Assembly (NCBI GenBank): GCA_937936675.1
Contig: CALDDL010000268.1
Span: 1-30,417 of the forward strand
Source: an uncultured bacterium
GTDB lineage: Bacteria > Bacteroidota > Ignavibacteria > Ignavibacteriales > Melioribacteraceae
DNA length: 30,417 nucleotides
Direction of reading: 5' to 3'
A program made the translations under genes and the position numbers. The notes under the pieces are model-generated. The model did no database searches and was not told where the DNA came from. It saw only the letters and a program-made list of their open reading frames with translations. The stretch's first letter is position 1. The number at the start of each line of letters is the position of its first letter. Below are positions 7,691-14,999 of the stretch, in pieces.

Positions 7691-8610
7691 TAGACTACTC
7701 GCAAGGCTATTCCGACAGCACTAGTAAATGAATTAAACAGATCAGTATATAAATTTTTATGAACAATATTTTTATTCGCTTTAATCCCAAAGAATGGATT
7801 CGTTCTTATTATATTCCAATGAAAATCATTCATCAAATTATTAATTATTTTTTCATTCCCTAATTCATTGAAAATATATAAATCAGAAATTTTCTTCTCC
7901 CCTTTTTCCACTAAAGATTTCATCTTCTCCAATTCATTCTTAAGAATAAAATAATCGATTTTATCTTTATACTCCATAACCTTAAAGACCAAGGGTATAT
8001 TATTATGAAGTAGCGATATAGAAAAAATATTCTCTTCAAAATAAATACTTATAGTAGCTTCCTCGGTTATTGAAGCCTTATCCAACTTAATAAATGCATT
8101 AGACGATATATGAGCATTATCGATATAACGTAGTTCGAGATTATTTTCGGCGGCTGATTTATTGAGTGAAACTAATATTTCCTTTTTAAGTCCGAATACG
8201 ATTGATGATTTATAAGGAAGAAGTTCGGAGCTTACATCTATATTTTGGATCAATAAGGATTTACTATCAATCCATGGGTAAAGAACTCCGCTTTCCCATT
8301 TAAAATTATCAAGTTGATCTTTTTTTATTAAGGATTCTTCAATGGGTATTTGGAAAATATTAAAGAACTGATTCGATAGAGAAAAGGATATAAAGCGGGA
8401 GCTAAAAGAAGATTCTTTTGTAAATTGGGAGAGGGCATCATTAATTTGAGAAATAAGATTTGGGCGGCTGCCGCCCAAATCTATTTTATTCTCAAAAACT
8501 ATCTCTTCAAGGTTTCCCAAATGAAAAGCATTACTTTCAAAAACTATTTCAACAAACTGGATTTTATCAATTGATAGAAAGCAGCCAAGATGATTCCGGA
8601 ATACAGGCAT
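7690..8610 (-). CDS. PilM-like actin-fold (ASKHA) protein, function unassigned
   Basis: 306 residues, no signal peptide or membrane segment. The layout resembles PilM of type IV pilus systems. There is an opening beta hairpin around FLSIDKIQFVEIVFES. A segment IFQIPIEESLIKKDQLDNF runs on into WESGVLYPW, echoing PilM's pattern of P-x-L ... WEA ... P[FW]. DNAHISSNAF follows mid-protein, and the closing SFTSAVGIALR matches the family's ALGLALR ending. The Walker-like phosphate loops are weak, so nucleotide binding is uncertain. It sits between a single-span membrane protein and rsmD, overlapping rsmD by one base. PilM normally recruits PilN to the inner membrane; no PilN/O/Q gene is in the window, so the pilus link is an inference from pattern. 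Confidence 0.6.
   Translation of the reverse strand: MPVFRNHLGCFLSIDKIQFVEIVFESNAFHLGNLEEIVFENKIDLGGSRPNLISQINDALSQFTKESSFSSRFISFSLSNQFFNIFQIPIEESLIKKDQLDNFKWESGVLYPWIDSKSLLIQNIDVSSELLPYKSSIVFGLKKEILVSLNKSAAENNLELRYIDNAHISSNAFIKLDKASITEEATISIYFEENIFSISLLHNNIPLVFKVMEYKDKIDYFILKNELEKMKSLVEKGEKKISDLYIFNELGNEKIINNLMNDFHWNIIRTNPFFGIKANKNIVHKNLYTDLFNSFTSAVGIALRVV
8456..8482. repeat. Perfect 12-bp GC-rich hairpin inside the PilM-like gene
   Basis: AGATTTGGGCGG (8456-8467), centre CTG, CCGCCCAAATCT (8471-8482): a perfect inverted repeat within the coding frame, encoding roughly DLGGSRPN around residues 45-51. It is markedly more GC-rich than its surroundings. No T tract follows on either strand, so it is not a standard terminator. 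Confidence 0.75.
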
Positions 8611-8618
8611 CTATCATT

Positions 8619-9176
8619 TTATTCCCATGATGCAGTATAACGCATTGCATCACTATACAAATCACCTACGGAACCATATCCGTCAGGGCTGGAAACAACA
8701 TATCTTCTTCCGATAACTGTTGTTGAATCCACTTTGATTACATTTCCTCTTCTATCGATTACTGTATCAGCGGTTTTTGATGTATCAACTGCTAATAGAA
8801 AAGGCTGACCGCTTTTTGGTGATCTGAATAATGAATCCCATAAAAATTCACCGTCTTTCAAGCTTACAAATGTATTGGTTGATTTTCCGGTAACCGTATC
8901 TGTTCCTGATATTGCTTTCTTTACACTTGGATCGTTTTTTAAGAAATTTACTAAGCTATCCATGCTATCGGTAAATCTATTATACTTATTGAACCATAAT
9001 TTTTCGGCTTCTCTGATATTAAGCATTCTAGCTCTCGATTCAGCTTTAAAATATTTTTCATTCTCTACAATTTCTTGCGGTTCAATAATTGCTACTCTGA
9101 TTAATACATAGATTAAAACTAATATAACGGCATAAAGCCCGGCATGTATATACCAGGGTTCTGATTTAGTTGACAT
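8619..9176 (-). CDS. Single-span membrane protein of unknown function (pseudopilin-like region)
   Basis: 185 residues. A short cytoplasmic N-terminus is followed by one membrane segment at about residues 10-31 (WYIHAGLYAVILVLIYVLI). A helix rich in charged residues then contains RMLNIREAEKLWFNKYNRFT and DSLVNFLKND, reminiscent of the pilin-like helix-plus-processing pattern in Bacteroidota hypothetical proteins. The C-terminal part has short beta-type stretches and ends VVSSPDGYGSVGDL. I do not recognise a named family. The start is well supported by the Shine-Dalgarno GGAGG about 6 nt upstream. It lies 8 nt before the PilM-like gene and 23 nt after the HhH gene, so the three are probably expressed together. 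Not a classical pilin: no prepilin-peptidase site is seen. Confidence 0.85.
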   Translation of the reverse strand: MSTKSEPWYIHAGLYAVILVLIYVLIRVAIIEPQEIVENEKYFKAESRARMLNIREAEKLWFNKYNRFTDSMDSLVNFLKNDPSVKKAISGTDTVTGKSTNTFVSLKDGEFLWDSLFRSPKSGQPFLLAVDTSKTADTVIDRRGNVIKVDSTTVIGRRYVVSSPDGYGSVGDLYSDAMRYTASWE

Positions 9177-9199
9177 ATTTTTCCTCCGGAGATTTTTCT

Positions 9200-9679
9200 T
9201 TATTTCACAATAATATAATTTTTTATTTTAGAAAGCTTTACCGGACCTATCCCCTTTACTTTAATCAGATCGTCCTCTTTTTCAAAGCTCCCTTTCGCAT
9301 TTCGATAGTCAATAATCTTACGGGCGGTTTTTTCTCCTATTCCCGGAAGAAGAATTAATTCCGATATCCCTGCTTTATTTATATCTATCTTATGGGATTC
9401 TATTTTATTAGCGTTAAAATCCAAAAGTTCTGCTTTAGAAGCAATACTTTTTTTTATATTTTTTTCTGTTTCTGCTTTTATTGAATCATTTTTTAAAAAG
9501 AACAAACTATCTTCTTTTGTATAATTTATACTATTTAATTGAGGCAATTCCGTATCAGAAAAACTATATTTAATTATTGACCCTGTAATAATAGTAAACA
9601 AAAGAAAAAGAATCACTTTTCCCTCTGTTACCGTAAAGCCAATTTTACCGATTAACTTATTAAAAAAGTTTAATTTCAA
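9200..9679 (-). CDS. Membrane-anchored helix-hairpin-helix protein (ComEA-like)
   Basis: 159 residues. A membrane segment at about 20-40 (KVILFLLFTIITGSIIKYSF) is followed by a spacer of about 50 residues. A double helix-hairpin-helix DNA-binding domain closes the protein, with hairpins LLPGIGEKTARKIIDYR and VKGIGPVKLSKIKNYI preceded by IDINKAGISELI, the standard ComEA opening. ComEA proteins hold incoming double-stranded DNA at the membrane during transformation; uptake competence is not otherwise shown here. The likely start is TTG at 9679, overlapping the dnaJ stop (TTGA), with no clear Shine-Dalgarno, so translation probably depends on dnaJ. Spacing to the next gene is 23 nt. Confidence 0.85.
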   Translation of the reverse strand: MKLNFFNKLIGKIGFTVTEGKVILFLLFTIITGSIIKYSFSDTELPQLNSINYTKEDSLFFLKNDSIKAETEKNIKKSIASKAELLDFNANKIESHKIDINKAGISELILLPGIGEKTARKIIDYRNAKGSFEKEDDLIKVKGIGPVKLSKIKNYIIVK

Positions 9680-10806
9680 GTCGGTACTTTTATATTATCC
9701 ATTTTTTGTAATTGATTAAGTAACTCTTTTTCACTGGAAGTAACGCGATTTGGTACGTGAATATTAATTTTAACCAATTGATCACCCGCACCATGGCTAT
9801 TAAGATGCTGGATTCCCTTCTCCCTCATCTTAAGATATACACCCGCCTGAGTACCAGGATTAATCTTTAGTTTTGCTCTTCCGCTTAATGTAGGTACTTC
9901 AACATCAGTTCCAAGCACCGCTTCAGGATAAGAAATATTTAATTCATAAATCACATTATCCCCGTCTCGAACCAGATATTCATGCGGCAATTCTTGGAAG
10001 ACTACAATTATATCGCCGTTTCTTCCTCCGTTTTTTCCTGCATTACCCTGTCCCGAAAGAGTTAAATAGCTATTATCATATACTCCTGCAGGAACGTTTA
10101 TTTTTATCGTTGCTTCCGAATTAACTCTACCTTCACCTGAGCAATCGGTACATCTATCTGATATAATTTTTCCCGTTCCACTACAATTATTACAACTTGT
10201 TACATTAACGAATTGACCAAATACCGATCTCGAAACTTGTCTTACTTCTCCGGTACCATTACATACAGAACAGTTTTTGAACGATGAAGAATTTTTTGCT
10301 CCCGTGCCTCCGCAAGTTTCGCATTTATTATATTTCTTAATTTTAACTTTCTTAGTAGTACCTTTAGCAATCTCTTCTAAAGTAAGTTTAAGTGTAATCT
10401 TAAGATCGGCTCCGGGAGTACCTGTTTGACGCTGTCTTCTCCTCTGTTGCGAAGAACCGCCGCCGAAGAAATCATCAAAAATAGAACCTCCTCCGCCGCC
10501 GCCGAAACTCGAACCAAATATATCCGAGAAATGTGAGAAGATATCATTAGCATCTCCAAAACCTTGGAAATCTTGTCCTCCCTTTATTCCGCTATGTCCG
10601 TACCTATCATATTTTGCGCGTTTATCATCGTGGCTTAGAATCTCATAAGCTTCTGCTGCTTCCTTAAATTTATCTTCTGCTTCTTTATTTCCCGGATTTC
10701 TATCAGGATGATATTGCATCGCTAATTTTCTATATGCTTTCTTTAAATCTTCTTTTGATGCGTTTTTCTCCACACCCAATATTTCGTAATAATCTCTCTT
10801 TTCCAT
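9676..10806 (-). CDS. dnaJ: Chaperone protein DnaJ (Hsp40)
   Basis: Co-chaperone that delivers unfolded clients to DnaK and stimulates its ATPase. 376 residues with the full type I layout: a J domain with HPD at 33-35, a Gly/Phe-rich linker (GFGDANDIF, SSFGGGGGG, FDDFFGGG), four zinc-finger repeats of CxxCxGxG (CETCGGTG, CSVCNGTG, CNNCSGTG, CTDCSGEG) and the two C-terminal beta domains. ATG with CAGGA close upstream. It lies 17 nt after grpE. dnaK is not in the window. Confidence 0.98.
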   Translation of the reverse strand: MEKRDYYEILGVEKNASKEDLKKAYRKLAMQYHPDRNPGNKEAEDKFKEAAEAYEILSHDDKRAKYDRYGHSGIKGGQDFQGFGDANDIFSHFSDIFGSSFGGGGGGSIFDDFFGGGSSQQRRRQRQTGTPGADLKITLKLTLEEIAKGTTKKVKIKKYNKCETCGGTGAKNSSSFKNCSVCNGTGEVRQVSRSVFGQFVNVTSCNNCSGTGKIISDRCTDCSGEGRVNSEATIKINVPAGVYDNSYLTLSGQGNAGKNGGRNGDIIVVFQELPHEYLVRDGDNVIYELNISYPEAVLGTDVEVPTLSGRAKLKINPGTQAGVYLKMREKGIQHLNSHGAGDQLVKINIHVPNRVTSSEKELLNQLQKMDNIKVPT

Positions 10807-10823
10807 TTTCCTGATTTTTTATT

Positions 10824-11426
10824 TTATGAAATTAATTCTTGACTAACAATTACTTTTGCGTGACGAATCACTTTATCTCTCAATTTATATCCTTTTTCTA
10901 AAACTTCGAGAACTGTATGCGGCGGCACTGAATCATCCGGCTTCTGCATTAATGCATCATGCATATTAAAATCGAATGCGTCTCCTTTTTCTGCTATTTT
11001 TGTTACTCCTTGACTCTCTAATACCTTAGTAAATTTATCAAATACTAATTGAAGACCTTTTTTCAGACTTTCATAATTAGCCTGCTCATCGGCATGCTCC
11101 AAAGATCTCTCAAGATCATCATATACCGGTAGTATATTGAGGAGCAAAGATTCATTTGCAAAAGAAAGAAAACTTTTTTGTTCTTGATCTACTCTTCTTT
11201 TATAATTTTCAAAATCTGCTACTCTTCTAAGGAGAGTGTCTTTCAAGTCCAAATTAGCTTTTTCTAATTCTTCTATTTTTTTCTGCAAATCATTACCCGC
11301 CTCGTTTTCCGTCTCTTCGTTATTGGTTTCTAAATTTTCTTCATTTCCTATTTCTTCTTTATTGATTTCTTTGCCTTTGGTTTCTTCGTTTTCCAAACCC
11401 ATATTTTCATCTTTAATATCATCCAT
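10824..11426 (-). CDS. grpE: Nucleotide exchange factor GrpE
   Basis: Releases ADP from DnaK and acts as a thermosensor in the DnaK cycle. 200 residues. The first ~45 residues are very acidic and Asn/Glu-rich, likely disordered. A long coiled coil follows (LQKKIEELEKANLDLKDTLL, then RRVADFENYKRR, the family signature). The core contains NILPVYDDLERSLEH and the C-terminal beta domain GYKLRDKVIRHAKVIVS. A Shine-Dalgarno AAAGGA lies upstream. It starts 11 nt after hrcA and ends 17 nt before dnaJ. Confidence 0.97.
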   Translation of the reverse strand: MDDIKDENMGLENEETKGKEINKEEIGNEENLETNNEETENEAGNDLQKKIEELEKANLDLKDTLLRRVADFENYKRRVDQEQKSFLSFANESLLLNILPVYDDLERSLEHADEQANYESLKKGLQLVFDKFTKVLESQGVTKIAEKGDAFDFNMHDALMQKPDDSVPPHTVLEVLEKGYKLRDKVIRHAKVIVSQELIS

Positions 11427-11437
11427 TGTATTTTCCT

Positions 11438-12487
11438 TTATATTTGTTTTTTTAATTCATTTGAAAGTTGGTCTGCTATATATTGGACAGCAGCAACAAT
11501 TCGGGGATATTCCATTCTCTTAGGACCCATTATTCCTAAAGTCCCTTTAACGTCCCCAAAAGTATATTCCTTCGAGATCATACTATAATTACAAAATTTT
11601 TCATCGCTATTTTCATGACCGATTGTAATTGTTATATCACTAACGTTCGATTTCTGAGTCTCAAGTATATGAATAATAATATCCTTATTTTCAATTAATT
11701 CTATTATACTTTGGAAGTGTTGAACACTTTCAAATTCAGGTTGCTTTATTAAATTTTTCGTACCTGATATAATAGTCTTTTCCGAAGATTCTGTTTTGAA
11801 TATCTTATCGACTGAATCAAGAAAAACCCTTACGATAGGTTTGAAAGAATCATCATCAATATCTTTAACTCTATTGCCGATAGAAGTTTTAATTTCTGAA
11901 AATTTCAGCCCGCCGAGTTTTTCATTCAATATAGATTGCACCTTATTAATCTGTTCTTCTTTCACTTCGGCATTAAGTTCCAAAGTAATTGTTCTTACCA
12001 CACCTGATATCACACTAATTATTACTAATATCCGAGTAGATGATAAAAGTACAATTTGAATTTTTTCCAAAACTGCATTATCGAATTTTGGAAAACTTAC
12101 CACTGCAATCTGATTAGTGAGTTCAGTTAAAATATTCGATGCAACTAATAAAATATCTTCCGTGGCATTAGATGCAGTATCAAAATTTGAGTCGATCATC
12201 TTTCTTAAATTTTTATCCAATTTCGGCGGATCCATTAAAGAATCCACATAAACGCGGTAACCTTTATCGGTCGGGATTCTTCCTGCCGATGTATGCGGAT
12301 GATTGAGATAACCAAGGTCTTCGAGATCGGACATAATATTGCGAATCGATGCCGGCGAAAGCCCGATATCATACTTCTTTGATATATAACGTGAACCCAC
12401 CGGATTTGCTGTCATAATAAATTGGTGAATTATATATCTAAGTATCGCTTTTTCTCTATCTTTTAATGTATAACTATCCATTTCCAT
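11438..12487 (-). CDS. hrcA: Heat-inducible transcription repressor HrcA
   Basis: Repressor of class I heat-shock genes that normally binds the CIRCE element and is kept active by GroEL. 349 residues. The N-terminal winged helix contains PVGSRYISKKYDIGLSPASI, then RNIMSDLEDLGYLNHPHTSA, then GRIPTDKGYRVYVD, the diagnostic HrcA segments. The C-terminal GAF-like domain ends with FGDVKGTLGIMGPKRM and YPRIVAAVQYIADQLS. First gene of the run hrcA-grpE-dnaJ and onward. The frame begins MEMD, so either ATG (12487 or 12481) could be used; no Shine-Dalgarno is visible. No CIRCE is present upstream, see findings. Confidence 0.97.
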   Translation of the reverse strand: MEMDSYTLKDREKAILRYIIHQFIMTANPVGSRYISKKYDIGLSPASIRNIMSDLEDLGYLNHPHTSAGRIPTDKGYRVYVDSLMDPPKLDKNLRKMIDSNFDTASNATEDILLVASNILTELTNQIAVVSFPKFDNAVLEKIQIVLLSSTRILVIISVISGVVRTITLELNAEVKEEQINKVQSILNEKLGGLKFSEIKTSIGNRVKDIDDDSFKPIVRVFLDSVDKIFKTESSEKTIISGTKNLIKQPEFESVQHFQSIIELIENKDIIIHILETQKSNVSDITITIGHENSDEKFCNYSMISKEYTFGDVKGTLGIMGPKRMEYPRIVAAVQYIADQLSNELKKQI

Positions 12488-12626
12488 TTATAAATTTCGA
12501 TTTAACTTTAAAATTTATGAAAAAATATTAACTTTTGCTTCATTTTACAATTTTTCTTCAGGTTCGGTTTCACTTTCAGTTTTTGCTTATATTTAAAATT
12601 AATTATAAAAAATCTATGGGGTCAGT
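12488..12626. promoter_or_regulatory. Divergent promoter region hrcA / purM
   Basis: 139 bp of AT-rich sequence must contain promoters for the hrcA operon (minus) and purM (plus). No TTAGCACTC-N9-GAGTGCTAA (CIRCE) or close variant is visible. TTTTGCTT occurs twice, near 12532 and 12584. The purM Shine-Dalgarno GGGG at 12618-12621 marks the right edge. Confidence 0.5.
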
Positions 12627-13622
12627 TTGAACGAAAGCTATAAATCAGCAGGAGTTGATATCGAAGCGGGAGATGAAGTCGTCAATAGAATTAAATCACT
12701 CGCAAAATCTACTTTTAATAAAAATGTTCTTTCCGGCATAGGTCATTTCGGTTCTTTTTATGGAATTGACCTTCAAAAATACAAAAATCCTGTATTAGTA
12801 TCGAGTGTCGATGGAGTGGGGACAAAACTCAAAGTAGCATTTATGATGGATAAACATGATACGGTAGGACAGGACTTGGTGAACCATTGCATTAATGATA
12901 TTGCAGTATGCGGTGCAGACCCACAATATTTTCTCGATTATTTAGCATTCGGGAAACTTAATCCTGATCGAGCTGAACAGATTATAAAGGGATTTTCAAT
13001 TGCATGCAAAGAAAATGGTGTAGCATTAATCGGTGGAGAAACTGCCGAGATGCCCGGTTTATATGACCCGAATGAATATGATATGTCCGGAACAATAGTC
13101 GGGCTTGTTGATAGAGAAAATATTATTGATGGCTCTAAAGTTTCTAAAGGTGATATATTAATTGGCTTTGATTCTAATGGACTTCACACGAATGGATATT
13201 CATTAGCACGTAAAGTTCTATTCCCGAAATATGACGTAAATTATAAACCCGAAACATTAGATAATTCTCTTGGTGAAGAATTATTAAAAGTACACCGCTC
13301 ATATTATAATGTGATTACAACTATTAAAAATTCTATTGACGTAAAAGCATTTTCTCATATAACTGGTGGTGGATTAATAGGTAATACTAAACGTGTTGTC
13401 CCTGAAGGGCTTACTATTAAAATAGATTGGACTACATGGGAACGTCCTGCAATTTTCAAATTCATTCAGGAAACCGGATCATTGAACGAAGAAGAAATGC
13501 AATTAGTTTTTAATAATGGTATCGGCTTGGTGGCTATAATAAATAAAAACGATTTACCGAATTTGGAAAATGAATTAAAAGATATTGAATTTGGCTATAG
13601 AGTTATTGGAAATATTGAATAA
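12627..13622 (+). CDS. purM: Phosphoribosylformylglycinamidine cyclo-ligase (AIR synthetase)
   Basis: ATP-dependent ring closure giving aminoimidazole ribonucleotide in purine synthesis. 331 residues, close to the usual length. Family segments: SVDGVGTKLKVAFMM, DLVNHCINDIAVCGADP, FLDYLAFGKLNPD, ALIGGETAEMPGLY, GFDSNGLHTNGYSLARKV and HITGGGLIGNTKRVVPEG. The start appears to be TTG at 12627, with GGGG about 6 nt upstream. The nearer ATG at 12615 hits a stop after four codons, and the N-terminal YKSAGVDIEAGDE must be included. No other pur gene is adjacent. Confidence 0.95.
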   Translation: MNESYKSAGVDIEAGDEVVNRIKSLAKSTFNKNVLSGIGHFGSFYGIDLQKYKNPVLVSSVDGVGTKLKVAFMMDKHDTVGQDLVNHCINDIAVCGADPQYFLDYLAFGKLNPDRAEQIIKGFSIACKENGVALIGGETAEMPGLYDPNEYDMSGTIVGLVDRENIIDGSKVSKGDILIGFDSNGLHTNGYSLARKVLFPKYDVNYKPETLDNSLGEELLKVHRSYYNVITTIKNSIDVKAFSHITGGGLIGNTKRVVPEGLTIKIDWTTWERPAIFKFIQETGSLNEEEMQLVFNNGIGLVAIINKNDLPNLENELKDIEFGYRVIGNIE

Positions 13623-13639
13623 TAATAAAGGCATTTATA

Positions 13640-14995
13640 ATGATTGATACACATGCACATCTGTTTTATCCGAATTACTCAAATGATTTAAACGATGTAA
13701 TAAATAGAGCAAAAGATAGTGGAGTAAAATATATAATTGTACCTGCAACTCATCTCGCTTCATCTCTCGAAGCTATTGAGCTATCTAAGAGGTTCGATAT
13801 GATATATTGTACTGTCGGAATTCATCCACTAGATTCTAAAGAATGGAACGATAATAATATGAATGAACTCAGGGCACTTGCTCAAAATAAAAAGGTAGTG
13901 GCAATAGGCGAGATAGGACTCGATTACCATTATGATTATTCGCCGAAAGAAACTCAGATAAAAGCTTTTCGTGCTCAATTAGAACTTGCCATAGAACTTA
14001 ATTTACCAGCCATAATACATAATAGAGAATCTGACGAAGATATGATGGCTATTATCCGAGAGTTTTCGGCAAAGGGACTTCGAGCGCAATTTCATTGCTT
14101 CTCAGGTGGTCTTAGCGATGCTCGTGAATTAATTGAACTTCATCATTTTATCTCATTTACTGGTAATATTACTTATCCAAAAGCAGATAACCTTAGAGAA
14201 ATTTTATCAAAAGTTTCTTCCGAAAATATTATGCTAGAAACTGATTCACCATTTATGACGCCAGCTCCATTAAGAGGACAGCGCAATGAACCGGCTTATC
14301 TTACTAAGATTGTTGATAAAATTGCCGAAATACAAAATCTCCGTCCTGAAGATATCGTTAGAACAACTAACTATAATGTCCATAAATTTTTTGGTATTGG
14401 AATGAATCCCGATTTATCATTTACATATCAGATTGGTAATTCGCTTTACGTTAACGTAACAAATAGATGTAATGCAGATTGTGTCTTTTGCGATAGAAAA
14501 GGTCTAGCGGTAATTAGCGGTTATAACCTTAAGATGAAAAAATCTGAAGAGCCCGATGCATCAGTTTATATAAATGAAATCGGAGACCCGAAAAGATTCA
14601 AAGAGATTGTATTCTGCGGTTATGGTGAACCTACTATAAGATGGGATGTTGTAAAAGAAGTGGCTATGTACGTTAAAGAAAATGGCGGTCATACACGTAT
14701 GAATACGGATGGTCATGGCAATTATATTAATAAGCGCGATATTACTCCGGAACTAAAAAATACTATTGATACAGTATCGATTAGCCTTAATTCTACCGAT
14801 CCTGAGCAATACGCTAAACTGATGCGAGTCGATCCTAAAATGCATGCCGAGATGATCGACTTTGCAAAGAAAGCAAAAAATTATACGGATGTTGTTCTTT
14901 CTATTGTAGGTATCAGCGCAGTTGATACCGAAGCCGCAAAGAAATTTGTTACCGAAGAGATCGGAGTTAAGTTCAGAGAAAGAGAGTATTTTTAA
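13640..14995 (+). CDS. TatD family hydrolase fused to a TatD-associated radical SAM domain
   Basis: 451 residues. Residues 1-254 are a complete TatD-type metal-dependent deoxyribonuclease: THAH (4-7), GEIGLDYH with metal Glu91, His127 in IIHNRE, His152 in FHCFSG, and Asp202 in ETDSPFMTPAPLRGQRNEP. Residues ~255-451 are a compact radical SAM domain with NRCNADCVFC (Cys277, Cys281, Cys284, CxxxCxxC) and a GYGEPT SAM-contact motif at 327-332. The second half matches the known 'TatD family-associated radical SAM' group, normally a separate neighbour gene. TatD trims 3' DNA/RNA ends; the radical SAM substrate is unknown. It follows purM by 17 nt and has AAAGG upstream of the ATG. No frame break at the junction. 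Confidence 0.93.
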   Translation: MIDTHAHLFYPNYSNDLNDVINRAKDSGVKYIIVPATHLASSLEAIELSKRFDMIYCTVGIHPLDSKEWNDNNMNELRALAQNKKVVAIGEIGLDYHYDYSPKETQIKAFRAQLELAIELNLPAIIHNRESDEDMMAIIREFSAKGLRAQFHCFSGGLSDARELIELHHFISFTGNITYPKADNLREILSKVSSENIMLETDSPFMTPAPLRGQRNEPAYLTKIVDKIAEIQNLRPEDIVRTTNYNVHKFFGIGMNPDLSFTYQIGNSLYVNVTNRCNADCVFCDRKGLAVISGYNLKMKKSEEPDASVYINEIGDPKRFKEIVFCGYGEPTIRWDVVKEVAMYVKENGGHTRMNTDGHGNYINKRDITPELKNTIDTVSISLNSTDPEQYAKLMRVDPKMHAEMIDFAKKAKNYTDVVLSIVGISAVDTEAAKKFVTEEIGVKFREREYF

Positions 14996-14999
14996 TTAA

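Noticed and set aside
11236..11523. 95-codon Ser/Phe/Leu-rich frame opposite grpE that looks like a membrane protein
   Set aside because: It mirrors the Glu/Lys/Asn-rich GrpE N-terminus; the hydrophobic look is an artefact of reading Glu codons in reverse.
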